Origin: Heliocidaris tuberculata | Taxonomy: Eukaryota; Echinodermata; Echinoidea; Camarodonta; Echinometridae | Direction of reading: 5' to 3' | NCBI GenBank assembly: GCA_025618425.1 | Contig: CM046850.1 | Coordinates: 3,941,986 to 4,005,985 of the forward strand | Length of the DNA: 64,000 nt | Shown here: in pieces, positions 10,701 through 21,700 of the stretch | Numbering within the stretch: position 1 is the first letter of the stretch | Layout of the letters: each line of letters starts with the position of its first letter | Made by a program: the position numbers and the translations under genes | The notes under the pieces: model-generated | Databases searched by the model: none | Seen by the model: only the letters and a program-made list of their open reading frames with translations | Told to the model about the DNA's origin: nothing

Positions 10701-12528
10701 ATATAGGCTATAAAAGATGCTTTCTGACAGAAGTGGGACAGCAAAAATGATTGTATAGCCTATCCAAATCTAATCTATGTTACTTCAATTGTAAATTGGA
10801 ATGTTTATGGCATTTCTACCAAGTTGTGAGCATTACAGTGGCACGTCGTTATAAAGAACATTGTTGAAACAAATTCATTATAACAAGGGTAATTTTGCTG
10901 GTCCCACTTCTCTGTATTCTATTGTTTTTTAGCCCTGATATAACAAGGTTTCGATATAAAGAAGTAATTTCCTTGGTCCCAAGGAGTTTGTTATAATGAG
11001 GTTCCACTGTATGAAATGCCCATTATGATATGTAGCAGTCTGTAACTAAAGATTAATCCTTGACCACAATCACACTTATTTTGGTATGATGTCGCTGCTG
11101 ACGTTATATACCACCATGGTAGAGAAGAACCATTTCTTGGTGACAAATCAGAAGGATCCTGCCGGTATTGATCCCAGTGATACATGGTGCTGTGACTCCT
11201 TCATGAAGCGGTAATTATTAACCCTTGCAACACAATTGTTTGGCTCAATAACTTTTGATTCGGAGCTCTAAAAAATATACCAGGTCCAGATGCATGAGTA
11301 GAAAGAGCGAAAATTTCTGTACTCACTATGTCCATATTTGTTGCATGACCATATTGCGTTTGATGCCAGGGATTTTTTTTATCAAAAATATGCTTTGAAA
11401 TCCTTAGATTGGTAACACATTAAGCGGTTCAAAAAAAAAAAATTTTAATCAAAATTGGCAATATTTTCAACTTTTCGACAAAATTTCTAACCATGTAAAT
11501 TGTTTTCAAAGACATTACACCTTATTGGAATCATGTAGAACTAAAATAAAAATATTATTGTTGCCAATTTGAAGAACAAAATGTGATCAATTTAGCCCCA
11601 AAATAATTCTTGTCCTGAAAGGGTTTAATGAAATATTTTCTTTAGTCCAAAGAACAATTAGCCCTATTGGTTGTATGTACATGTACCACTATTTAACCCA
11701 TAGAAGTTCTGAGTTGAAGACATTACACCTTATTAGAATCATGTAGAACTAAAAGAAAAAAATTATTGTTGCCAATACACCAAAGAAAGAGAGCCAATCC
11801 CATCCCCGCCCTCCCTTGTTGTGTTTTTGTGCCCTCATCTTTCTTCTTCTGTTTTTTGAATAAAGAGCCTGATCAGTTAGTCACGGATGGACATTTGACA
11901 AATTTTGAAAGTTTGAAGGCCTTTAGAAAATAAGTATTTAATTGAAGAGAGGTATTTTATGTTTCATTGTGAAGAGCATCACTGAAGGAGTTGAAATCTG
12001 ATAAAATTTGGTTTCCATGATCACTGACTAAAATTATAATCCATAAAATATTCAATGTCACGGACTTACAAAATGCCTACTCTTAACCGATCAGGCTCTA
12101 ATTAAATTCAACACACAGGCACTCACATCTGGCAAAAACGTGTTGAATTTTCTTGATGATATTCATGCCTACGGTACTTTAATTAAATGATAGTAGCTTG
12201 CTTTTGCAATATTTATTTCATTTTGGATGTTACATTTTGTGAGATAGGAATTACATGTACTTGGTTTTGCTTTATTTTCCTTCGTCTTCGGCAATCAACC
12301 CACATGATCCAAACCTCCCCTTGCTTTCCATTTGTTTTCAGGTTTGATGATGAGTACAACCTAGTTCTTCAGTTTGAAGATGGCACAACCAAGGAGAAGA
12401 GAGAAAGTAGCATAACAAAATCCGTAGGGGCGTGGTTTGATGAGAATGGATTGCTCCTCCAAGATCTTTTTCAAAAAGATGTATGTAAGCTGCATGAGAG
12501 TCTGCTGGCTGAGAAGAAGGACAAGTAG
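7788..12528 (+). CDS. SPCS2: Signal peptidase complex subunit 2 (five exons, complete)
   Basis: SPCS2 (SPC25) is a non-catalytic subunit of the ER signal peptidase complex, which removes signal peptides during translocation. Exons are 7788-7814, 9820-9897, 10176-10336, 11076-11210 and 12342-12528, giving 195 residues, slightly shorter than the human protein (226) because the N-terminus is short. Family motifs are visible: [20 protein letters not shown] in exon 2; [20 protein letters not shown], the first membrane segment, followed by [11 protein letters not shown] in exon 3; [14 protein letters not shown] across the exon 3/4 join, forming the second membrane segment; [12 protein letters not shown] in exon 4; and [20 protein letters not shown] in exon 5. 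The start ATG at 7788 is followed after nine codons by a consensus donor, and the acceptor at 9820 keeps phase. Intron 3 is not GT-AG but fits a U12 AT-AC intron (separate entry). A partial copy of exon 3 lies at 9992-10072. The gene is divergent from IFT81 and convergent with the CAP-Gly gene. Confidence 0.93.
8086..8137. repeat. Perfect 19-bp stem hairpin in SPCS2 intron 1
   Basis: CCAGGGAGCTCGAACGCGT at 8086-8104 is followed, after a 14-base spacer, by its exact inverse at 8119-8137. The stem is more GC-rich than its surroundings and contains ACGCGT on both arms. It lies about 270 bp downstream of SPCS2 exon 1. It could be a small foldback element or a structured regulatory site. Confidence 0.7.
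8212..8290. repeat. Imperfect direct repeat pair
   Basis: Two copies of a roughly 30-bp unit containing ACCACTCGTTCGTTTGCA and ACCACTCATTCGTTTGCA, each followed by a TGCAC-ending stretch, stand about 50 bp apart inside SPCS2 intron 1. No function is evident. Confidence 0.5.
8414..8440. repeat. ATGCCGAAG tandem repeat (three units)
   Basis: A 9-bp unit is repeated three times in SPCS2 intron 1. This is a simple minisatellite. Confidence 0.7.
8799..8997. mobile_element. 199-bp TIR element, CAGAGCTGCC ends, CCATTT target duplication
   Basis: It begins CAGAGCTGCCAAG and ends GTTGGCAGCTCTG, a perfect terminal inversion of CAGAGCTGCC. It is flanked by CCATTT on both sides (8793-8798 and 8998-9003). 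It is therefore a non-autonomous DNA transposon with a 6-bp target duplication, in SPCS2 intron 1. The 2.4-kb element at 32226-34608 has the same termini and duplication length. The internal CTCCCTGATT repeats are non-coding. Confidence 0.85.
9992..10072 (+). pseudogene. Truncated duplicate of SPCS2 exon 3
   Basis: After CCCTACAG the sequence ATTTTCATGAAGCACTTTGA parallels the true exon 3 start at 10176. It stays similar for about 75 bases ([17 protein letters not shown] against [17 protein letters not shown]), then ends in TAA at 10070. The acceptor AG is intact but the donor half is missing. Inclusion would truncate SPCS2 before its membrane segments, so it is probably a dead duplicate or at most a poison exon. 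Confidence 0.75.
10337..11075 (+). other. SPCS2: AT-AC U12-type intron of SPCS2
   Basis: No GT donor or AG acceptor fits this junction. The intron starts ATATCCTTTTT, an exact match to the minor-spliceosome AT-type 5' splice consensus ATATCCTTT. It ends with TCCTTGAC (11057-11064), which fits the U12 branch motif TCCTTRAC with the branch A at 11063, then AC at 11074-11075, 12 nt downstream. Joining 10336 to 11076 gives GC|T and restores [14 protein letters not shown], as expected for SPCS2. The intron carries a pogo-like MITE (10834-11011) and is 739 bp long. Confidence 0.9.
10834..11011. mobile_element. Pogo/Tc1-like MITE (CAGTGGCACGTC / GAGGTTCCACTG ends)
   Basis: It is flanked by TA with inverted ends of the CAGTGGAACCTC class and a palindromic interior (TTATAACAAGG / CCTTGTTATA-like). 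Sister copies are at 12962-13315, about 15051-15130, 23156-23350, 40398-40577, 47440-47608, 59598-59981 and 60055-60240. The TA flank and CAGT ends fit pogo/Tc1-mariner non-autonomous elements. Confidence 0.7.
11218..11628 (+). mobile_element. TTAACCCTTT-type MITE abutting SPCS2 exon 4 donor
   Basis: It runs from TTAACCCTTGCAACAC to CTGAAAGGGTTTAA, with the family interior (TTTGGCTCAATAACTTTTGA). Only seven intronic bases separate it from the end of SPCS2 exon 4 at 11210. Confidence 0.75.
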
Positions 12529-12750
12529 TTTCCATATTATTGCCAATTGTTTTGTTTAAATGTAGTTCAATTTTTGGTAGGTTACTCTTTCTCTTCCTCG
12601 AGGAAAAGTAAAATGTCTTACATTTGTCATACTTCATGAATCATGAAATATTCCTCATATACATCATATTGGGTACACATATTGCATAACTGTTTATCTG
12701 AGATATGAAATATTGTTTGTTCTCACTAGCATCTCTTCGACTTGTTAAAG

Positions 12751-12945
12751 GGGGCGTTGTGGCGTGCGCCTGTAATCCAGCTAACAGTGGAAGTTATAAA
12801 CTGATTCAGCAGACCCAGGTTCGAAACTGAGTCACGTCTTTCGGATGGTGACATTAAAGGTCGGTCCCCAGACGTAAATAATCATATCTGATTGATACAC
12901 GTCTGTAAAAACCCAATTACACATACACACACACACACACACACT
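12751..12945 (+). mobile_element. SINE with 7SL/Alu-like head and tRNA-like B box
   Basis: The head GGGCGTTGTGGCGTGCGCC followed by TGTAATCCAGCTAA closely resembles the Alu domain of SRP (7SL) RNA. About 40 bases later GGTTCGAAACT fits a pol III B box. A body containing TTTCGGATGGTGACATTAAA and ACGTCTGTAAAAACCCAATT follows, ending in a CA microsatellite tail. A near-identical copy lies in reverse at 19621-19809. It sits in the SPCS2 3' region. Confidence 0.75.
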
Positions 12946-12961
12946 TAGATTTGCAGGGCTA

Positions 12962-13315
12962 TACAGTCAAACTTCGTTACAACAAACTCCTTGGGACCAA
13001 GGGAATTACCTCTTCATATCGAACCCTTGTTATATCTGGACTAGAAAACAATGAATACAGTAAAATCCTCGTTATAAAGAACACTGCATAACAAACTCTC
13101 ATTATAACAAGGTGATTTTACTTGTCCCACTTCTTTGTATTCTATTGTTTTTTTTAAGCTCTGATATAACAAGGTTTCGATATAAAGAGGTAATTTCCTT
13201 GGTCCCAAGGAGTTTGTTAAGGAGGTTCCACTCTACAAAGAAGTGGGACCGGCAAAATTACCTTGTTATAACGAGTTTGTTATAATGATGTTCTTTATAA
13301 CGAGGTTCCACTGTA
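12962..13315. mobile_element. Compound pogo-like MITE
   Basis: It is flanked by TA. CAGTCAAACTTCGTTACAAC on the left and ATAACGAGGTTCCACTG on the right enclose two nested or joined family units with repeated CTTGGGACCAAGG / CCTTGGTCCCAAGG blocks. Confidence 0.65.
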
Positions 13316-14218
13316 TTGGAGTGTAACATTTAATAAAGCAAGCAACATTTATGAAAAAAATTAATGAGAATCTTTTTCTTGAAATTGTTTTATTATGGAA
13401 TATTTCAAATTGGCCTATGTGCACTGTATGTGCACTTTTTCTTTTAATTGGCTTTTGATTCTCAGATTTCTTACCATTCTTTTTGTCAATTGAATATTTC
13501 TCTATTTAGTAGTACTTTAAATTGTGTTTAAGGTACATTTTGATAAAGGCTGCTCTGATGAAGGTTAGGGTATTTTTGTCTGTCATTACATGTATGTAAG
13601 TGCACTGAGCAGAGATTCAGGTCGATTTGACATTTTCTGCAGTTTATGTCCAGTTTTTAAGCAGCAAATACTATTTTTTGGCACAAGCATAGATTTACAG
13701 AACTTTCATGATTATGTATTTTTGCCATTATGTGCTAAAATATAATACAGGTGTATGTGTTCATATGCAGATTACACAATAGCACAAGCTTATAACATGT
13801 AAATGTTATGCTGCTTTTTAATGCAAAATGATTACAGGTTGGTGTAGATTTGCAGTTTGGAATTTCAAATTTCCAACATTATGTACATGTAGGAAGTGAG
13901 AGATTCTGATGATGTGTAATCAATTATGGTCTACAACAGATCAGATACATTTGTTTTCCCATATTAGTGCCCATTGTTTTATTTGGAAATTGGATCATGC
14001 ATTTTTCCAGTTAACTGAATTTACGACTGAATGATTTATATCCTTGCTTATTTGATACATTTTCTGCAATGCATAAAACAGAAGCATATTGTATGTTTGT
14101 TTGAAATATTTTTGTTATCAGTGGGGAAAATAGGAAGTGTTCAGGTTTATATCTGTAGTTAATCTACATCTGTTTTTATTTGATTTTTCTCTTTTCTTGT
14201 CTTGCTTACTTGTGGTCC

Positions 14219-14597
14219 TTAAAGTGTACCAATCACCAAAAATATTTTGCTCTGTATGTTAGGGGTTCTATATCGACATGTATATTCAAAATATGAGCTT
14301 CAAATGTTGATTGTATAAAGAAGAGATATTGCAAGTGGAAATACACTCCCAATAAACAATACAGCGACAATGGCCCAGGTGTAACCGAACTCAGTAAACA
14401 TAAAACCCCCTCGCTCAGAACACAACTCTGCACGTACAGGTGCATCGTCAAGTCGTTTGTTTATTGCAAGTGTATTTCAACTTGCAATATCTCTTTATAG
14501 AATCAACATTTGGAGCTCCTATTTCGAATATAGTGTAGCGACATGGAACCCCTAATATACAGAGCAAAATATTTTTTGGTGATTTGGTACCCTTTAA
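14219..14597. mobile_element. TTAA foldback element (GTACCAATCACC ends)
   Basis: It starts TTAAAGTGTACCAATCACC and ends GGTGATTTGGTACCCTTTAA, with long inverted arms (TTGCAAGTGGAAATACACT / AAGTGTATTTCAACTTGCAA). A longer relative is at 57470-58842. The ORF at 14233-14451 reads through an arm and is not a gene. Confidence 0.75.
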
Positions 14598-15140
14598 CCT
14601 ACATGTTAATTTCTTAAGATATGTACTTCATATTATGTACATTCTTGGAATTTGTGTCATATATTTGTTTTGTTTGTCAATAAATTGTTACTCCAATTTC
14701 ACAATTTTATTTCAAAGTTCGTTGACATTATTAATTTTGTTATTGAGTTACAATTGAGGTGAGGGCTAAAAGTTTGTTCTGGATTAAGATGCTTAACTCT
14801 CCCCTATTACTCACTGTTAAAAAACTGGCCAAAAGAAGCGCTCTTTTTGGAATACATGTACACCTGCATCAGCAATGATCACACTTATTCGTAAAATACA
14901 ATTGACATGAACTTTGAATAACATTTCTATTTCTTTTATTGCTAAATGATAGACTCTTTTAAGATTGTACAAACATTTGGAATGTAGAGAAGTTAAAGAC
15001 ACTTCAAAACTTCACATGTAATAGATAATTATACAAGATATACCGTAAATACAGTGGAAACTCACTATAACGACGACCTTGAGACCATGAAAATTTCCTC
15101 GTTATACATATATCAGCAATCTCCTTATATCATGTACTTA

Positions 15141-15745
15141 TACTAGGTGTTTTAAAAAAAAGTGGACACTTGTGATTATAAATAACCAAAAAAATTGTAC
15201 CTCGTATCAGACTGAGGTTTTTACATTGTAAAGTTGATGAATGTAAAATTTTATTGGGAGCAAGTTTTACTGCTGTGAATACTTTTCTTAAAATATTGCT
15301 CTGAATATTTAATTAGCTTTCCACTTTTTGAAAAATCAAAAATCTGTGTGTCAGTAATTAATACAGAATACAAAAATTGCCATTGTGCATTGCAGCTGAA
15401 ATTCCAGAACATATTTTTAACCCAGAGCGTCATGTATCATTAATGACACTGGGCAGCAAAAGGTTGGCAAAAATGACAGCTGCAACACACAATGGCAATT
15501 GTTGTATTCTGAATTAATTCCTTTAATTACAGATTTTTGATTTTTCAAAAAGTGAAAAATCTAATTAAATATTCAGATCAATATTTAAAGAAAAGTATTC
15601 AAAGAAATGACATGAAACTTGCTCCCAACAAAATTTACATCCTTCCACTTTAAAATGTAAGAACCTCAGTCTGATATGATGTAAAAATTTTGAGTTATTA
15701 ACGATCATAAGTGTCCACTGTTTTTTGTTTTTGAACACCTAGTAC
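15141..15745. mobile_element. About 600-bp foldback element (ACTAGGTGTT ends)
   Basis: The ends ACTAGGTGTTTTAAAAA and TTTTTGAACACCTAGTA are inverted copies. The arms match over about 280 bp, including AAGTGGACACT / AGTGTCCACT and GGAGCAAGTTTTA / TGAAACTTGCTCC, and meet near 15445. It is non-coding and lies between the SPCS2 and CAP-Gly 3' ends. A pogo-like fragment (15051-15130) precedes it. Confidence 0.75.
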
Positions 15746-15888
15746 ATGTACATTATTTTCGGTATAGCATGCCTAGAAACATACTACAATCTACAAAACT
15801 TATTGTTCAAATGCTCAACTACATGTGGTTGGAGGGAATTGTTAGTCACACATATCACTCTAATGTTCAAAATGGTAGGTATAACATT

Positions 15889-15979
15889 ATATCGTCTGTT
15901 TGAAGCCAGAAGGGCGTTATCTCTGTGTTTATATAAAGTATATGAGTCAACGCCCTTCTGGCTCCAAACAGACGATATT
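15889..15979. repeat. Small hairpin element (ATATCGTCTG ends)
   Basis: ATATCGTCTGTTTGAAGCCA and AGAAGGGCGTT on the left are mirrored by AACGCCCTTCTGGCTCCAAA and CAGACGATATT on the right, with a spacer of about 25 bp. A diverged version split by another element is at 52978-53465. Confidence 0.7.
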
Positions 15980-16233
15980 TGCACTGATCATGTACTAGTC
16001 CACTGCCTGGACTGTTTTCAGTGAGCACTCAGTGATATGCACTGTACCTACCCTAGACGTTGATGGCGTATGAGACTCGCACACATTTTTGAGTTCGTGT
16101 AAATTGGGGTTATCGCGGTCTGTGCATAGCGCGTGTGTATACTACATGATTGTAGTAGCTGACTTGCGTGCAATAAGTTTTGTATGGGTCTCACATTAAA
16201 AAACAAGAAACGGCCAGAATCTGGACTAATCAC

Positions 16234-16412
16234 ATACTGTAACACCAGAAACTTCTGTGTTAATTAATGATTTGTGGATTTCACAAGCGGTTCAGATTCT
16301 TTTAAGTTTCATGCCGCAAAATAAATGAATTACAACTGACACAACACTGAATTTCCGCAATTCGTGAATATGGCTGTCATTTACAATTCATTAATGTTTC
16401 TGGGTTTACAGT
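16234..16412. mobile_element. MITE with TACTGTAA...CCAGAAAC ends
   Basis: TACTGTAACACCAGAAACTT and ATGTTTCTGGGTTTACAGTA form inverted ends. A related copy is at 37862-38010 (TACTGTAAAGCC, GTTTCTGGTTTGACAG). Confidence 0.55.
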
Positions 16413-16471
16413 AGATATGGTCAATTCAGAGATTCTGGTAGAGATTTTGCTGCATACAAAATATTGACAAA

Positions 16472-16790
16472 GGCCTGTATTCTTGAAAGTGGCCTAAGTT
16501 AAGCCGGGCTTAACTTAGGCCACTGATTTATGGAAGGCCATTCATCAACGCTAAGTCCCTTACAAATTGTTATATTGATGTAACAAAATAAAGAAACTAA
16601 TTTTCTAGCATGAAATGAGTATCAGAAATCAATCCTATCTTGTCGGTTTTTGTATTTGCATTTAGTCCCAGAACTATTGTGATTTTGTAAGATTGAAAGA
16701 GGGTGTCATTTGGCTCTCCATAATTCGGTGGCCTAAATCTTCACACTTAGGTGGGGGCTTAAGTTAGGCGCCTTTCGAGAATACGGGCCA
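16472..16790. mobile_element. Inverted-repeat element (GGCCTGTATTCTTGAAAG ends)
   Basis: GGCCTGTATTCTTGAAAG on the left and CTTTCGAGAATACGGGCC on the right are inverted. A short inner palindrome GGCCTAAGTTAAGCC... follows the left end. Similar GGTATTCTGAAA ends occur at 48203-48965. Confidence 0.65.
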
Positions 16791-16805
16791 AAATCATTCA
16801 ATATA

Positions 16806-17013
16806 CACTCTAAAAACTAAAGTGTTAAATCACCATTTAAAAGGGCCGAGGAGTAACCACTTTTTTTCAAAATGGTAGATTAACACTTTTAACAAGCTGG
16901 CTGCAACATAAAAGGCTGAATCCAGCATGTTAAAAGTGTTAATCTACCATTTTGAAAAAGTGTTCATTCCTCGGCCCTTTTAAATGGTGATTTAACACTT
17001 CAGTTTTTATTGG
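16806..17013. mobile_element. About 200-bp near-perfect palindrome (AGTGTTAAATCACC arms)
   Basis: The left arm contains AAAGTGTTAAATCACCATTT and AAAAGGGCCGAGGAGT. The right arm contains the inverse CCTCGGCCCTTTTAAATGG and GTGATTTAACACTT. It is a foldback MITE in intergenic DNA. Confidence 0.75.
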
Positions 17014-18466
17014 GAAAAGATGTGGGGACCTATTCTGTTTACCCTGGTAGGTAGGCCTATTTAGACATTCATATTCACTTATAGTAATCGCATTTTACAA
17101 CAATTGAATGACCTATATTACCTTGGTTTCTAGCAAAAGTATGCACTCCACTGACTTTAGATAATTAAACCTGTTGGCTACTGAATTCTCTCATTCCCAT
17201 AGGGTTAATACAGGGACCTATAGTTCCCATAGGCAATGGGTTAATTCATCATCAAAACACATGTTTTTTCTGAATCATAAACACTAACAATCGATTTGTA
17301 AATTGGTGTGCAAGAGAAACATATTTTTCTTTCTGTGAAATAATATACTGTTACAGTAATTCAGAAATCAATTTTTACAGGATTTAACAAGTGCATTGTG
17401 GTATTAATGCCCAGTTTTCAATCAAAAGATTGATCTAAAATCTAACACTCATGCATTGCCACAATGTACAGTTAACCAGTCAATATCCAGAGGTGACCAG
17501 CATTGTAAACGACAAGCATAAATCACATCCCCAGTTGCTCTAAAATATCAAAAGATCTGAAAATACCAATTTTCAGCAAGAAAAAATACAAAAGAACAAA
17601 TAAATCAAGCAACAATTATTTGGTAAGCAACACTTTTTAGAATAGCAGTCATACATGTAGGTATATTGAACATAACATGTTACACAAATTCAATCTGCAG
17701 CACTTCTGATAGAATTACTGAATTCGAATAATGATTGGGGACATCATCGAGCAAAAGTACAAGATTTTTTTTCCTATTTGAATGATTGTACAAAAGATAA
17801 ATGCTCTGAATGTATAAAAGTGAAAGACAGTTTTAGTCACAAAATATATCCTGAAGAGAGAGATTACTTTCTATTTTAAATTCATTTTTTTTCTAAAAAA
17901 ATAATGTCACATACAGATTGGGTAAAACCTTAGACTTTTTGGAGAGAAACAGCTGCCAGTTGGCAGCAAGAAGAGCACTACATTCATTGTGAATAATGGA
18001 CATAACAGCCTTGTTGCAGAGAGGTGACATAGTTTTCTTAAAATAGGAACATTATAATTCATACCTCACATACATTTATATAACCTTTTCTCTAGGGCCC
18101 GACTTCTCATTACAAAAAGTCCTCTTTCATTCTTCTACTCTCTCCTATCTCTCCAACATCATGTACCTCTTTCGTCTTATTCTCTCAATTCTACATCATA
18201 TTTCGCTCTTGATCTATATCTGCCCTCTTCTCTCTTATTCCATATATCTCTCACACTCTCATCTCACATTTATCTCTGATCTCAAGTGTTATCTCGGTGA
18301 TCCGACATTTGCTCTGGCAACATTTGTTCAAAGATGAAAGGTTTGGGTTGTGAATGGGTTTTTTTCTAAGTTTTAGGGTTTGGGTATTAAAGGATTGGTG
18401 TAGTGTTGGGTACAGAGTTGAAGTTGAGAAATTGGTTACAAAGAAGACCACAAAGCAATTGCGGGT
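17014..18466. other. Non-coding DNA downstream of the CAP-Gly gene
   Basis: No gene is seen. This probably includes the 3' UTR of the minus-strand CAP-Gly gene; no clear AATAAA on that strand was recognised close to the stop. From 18110 to 18260 it is CT-rich. Confidence 0.35.
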
Positions 18467-18700
18467 CCGCTCGCTATTCATAGAAAACCGCTATTCATTT
18501 AACACACGTTATGAATAGCGGTCCCTATGAATAGTTATGAATGGAGGTCCTTATGAATAGCCAGGTAATTTGTCTATGGTTTGCTCACTATTTAGAAGGA
18601 CCGCTTTCCATACAAAACTGCTATTCATTTAGTGAAGAGTTATGGATAGCGGTCCTTATGAATATGTGGTTCTTATGAGTAGCGGTCCTTATGACTAGTG
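18467..18700. repeat. Imperfect minisatellite based on TATGAATAGCGGTCC
   Basis: Short units such as TATGAATAGCGGTCC, its variants and the inverse GGACCGC...TATTCAT recur at least six times, with a larger duplication of about 120 bp. It lies in the 3' flank of the CAP-Gly gene. Confidence 0.6.
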
Positions 18701-18774
18701 AGGTTACCTCAACAATTGTCACCAGAGCACGTATCATACAACCCTAACCTCACACCCCTTTCAAAGTCCTCCTT

Positions 18775-21700
18775 CTATAATGTCCACTCTCTTGGTCGAT
18801 GTGTCAGGCCCCACCCTACAACCTCCTGTTTACTCAGCGTTGGATGAGGCATGTGTGTTTTCGGTATGGACGGCGTTGAGATGAACGGGATGTCCTCATC
18901 ACCTCCAAAGGACCTTCCTAGAACTGATGCCCTCCCTGTTTCCTTATCAAACGAGGCACTCAGCCTCCCTGACATAGGTCTCGTGTGGCCCAGCATGGAG
19001 TAATTCAGACTTCTTGCTGATAGATTGGACGTTGTCGACCCCAGAGCAGATTTTGGACGTATCCTGAGACGTGCATCCCTCTCGTCATCACTGTCTTTCT
19101 TGGTCTTGTGACGACTTCCGATGGGGTGACCAAGGTGGTAGGTGGGGGTGGAGGATTCACTGTAACTCCTGGAATGGAGTCTAGCCGGCTTACCTGCAAA
19201 CCAGGTATCTGAATCCTCTGCAACATAAGTATTAGGAAAGTGTATTGTCAATGCAAATGGATTTCAGATTAATGCAAAATGCATTTACGAAATTGCCATC
19301 ACATAGTACTTAATGTGCAATAATACATATTCTTTTTTCTCTATTCTGAGTCTTATGCTATAAGTCTGAAAAAAAAGAATTATTTGCATTGAATTACATT
19401 TAATACTCAATTAATATACCAAAATTTCAGTGATTCGTTGCATGGATTATCAGAATTTGCAGCAAGGTCTGAATTACATGCCTAATTATTGTGGGTAATA
19501 TATTTCTCATTAATATAATGCTTGTCTCCATCTAGAATACAATGATTAATACTAGTAATGAATACCAGTAATTATTTGTTAATGATTGATAGGCCTACTA
19601 GTCATAACTTTAATTGAGCCGTGTGTGTGTGTGTATGTGTGTAATTGGGTTTTTACAGACGTGTATCAATCAGATATGATTATTTACGTCTGGGGACCGA
19701 CCTTTAACGTCACCATCTGAAAGACGTGACTCAGTTTCGAACCTGGGTCCGCTGAATCAGTTTATAACTTCCACTGTTAGCTGGATTACAGGCGCACGCC
19801 ACAACGCCCAGTAATTAGACCTCGGATAATCTTGCTGATATTAACTCCACATGTACACAGAGACCATCCCTAACCCTTTCGAGACAACTGACCACATTTT
19901 GTGGTTTGGCTCAATAAATTTTGATTAAGAGCTCTGAAAATTATACCAGAAGCATGAGTAGAAAGAGCAAATATTTCTGCATACACTGCTTCCATTTTTG
20001 TGGCATGACCATATTGTGTTTGATGCCAGGAATTTAAAAAATGAGAACAAGCTTTAAAATCCTTAAATTGGCAGCACATTGAGAGATTCAAAATCATTGT
20101 TTTTTTTATCGAAACAGGAATTTAAAAAATGAGAGCAAGCCTTAAAATCCTTAAATTGGCAGCACATTGAGTGATTCAAAATCATTGTTTTTTTATCGAA
20201 ACTGGCCATTTTTCAACTTTTCGACAAAGTTTCTTACCATGTATGTTGTTTTCAAAGATATTAAGCCTTTGATAAGATCCATGCAGCACTAAAAAAAAAA
20301 ATAGTATTGTTGCCAATTTGAAGAACAAAATGTCATCAATTTAGCCCTTGAATAATTCCTGTCCTGAAAGGGTTAAATAATTATAATCTTACCTTCAAAT
20401 CCTCTCCTGGCTGTATTCATGTATGATTCACCAACCGATTTTCCATCAAAGTAGTCCAGAACTTTGGGTTCTGCAATTCAAGGCAAACTTTCTATTTACT
20501 TTACAGTCTCAATGTTTTAGAACAAGGCAAATTAGTTTCATCCATTTGAAGTGCAGGTATATAAATGTAAATGATTCATGTAATATGATATGATCCATAT
20601 AATATGATATGATCATGCCTGTGTGGCATTCCATACTTTGTATCTTTCTACTGCCTACTATTTTCCTATCTCTTATCTACATAATTACATTCTCACACTG
20701 TAACTACCCACAGCTGAGCAACAACCGATAATAAACTACACAATACTGTATATGTCATATGCCTACTGGAATCCATCTATTGTTGTACTATCCTCTAAAC
20801 CGTAACACTTTGCAATTCACTTATTTGATTCATGATAATTGGACAAAATTGGAGCATCAATATCAACACAAAACCAAAAGCCTTTAATTTCATCATTTTA
20901 TTTTTATTACAGAATAGATATGCGACAAAAGTTCCTCCTATTCTTGGATTTTTAACATACCTCTTAATATTGTGTAATGAGCTTAGGTGATTAAGTCTTT
21001 AATTTCTTTGACCTGAATGTTTGAGAGGTTACAAATGTTCATGCATATTCACACACATAAATACTGCATTAACAATATTTTGATAAATTTCATTTTGTGA
21101 TACACCAGCATATAAGTTAATGGTGATTCTGTGAAATGTGTCCTGTATGACATAAGACATTTATCCTTATTTTATTCACAAATTAAAAATCTCTTGATAC
21201 GACCATGACTAATGGTAGTGACACAAAAAAGCATCATTATTCAGTGGTCATATTGACAGTTTCTTCAATTTTGGATGAAATACGAGGAAAAAGGATATAT
21301 GTCGTATGGGACACATTGCTCAGAATTGCCCTAATAAGCAATGTTTCTTATCTACTCACTCTGTGTGGTGAACAGTGTACCTTCAACTGATGATTCAGGG
21401 CTCACTGACTTGTATGTATCAAAAAGCCTGAACAAGAAACATATTAAGAATACGAAATGTTAGAATTCAGTGAAAAAATACCACTCATTAAAAAACATAT
21501 CAATCTCTGTATCAAACAATTTACATAATAGATTAAATAGGGGGCCTACAGTTCCTCTTTTGTAACAATGATTTGAGACAGGATAGCATTGGCATTTGGC
21601 AAACATAATTATGAAACAGTAGAATATTAAGCTCAAGATAACTGAGGATAGAAGTATATGTAAGTGTCAAATGAAAATGAATGTTCCCCCAACAGGTTGA

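Larger units (their letters stand above)
12529..14700 (+). other. SPCS2: SPCS2 3' UTR / downstream region
   Basis: This non-coding stretch follows the TAG. Candidate poly(A) signals are AATAAA at about 13331 and 14679-14684; which is used cannot be told. It contains the 7SL-like SINE (12751), a compound pogo-like MITE (12962-13315) and a TTAA foldback (14219-14597). Confidence 0.45.
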
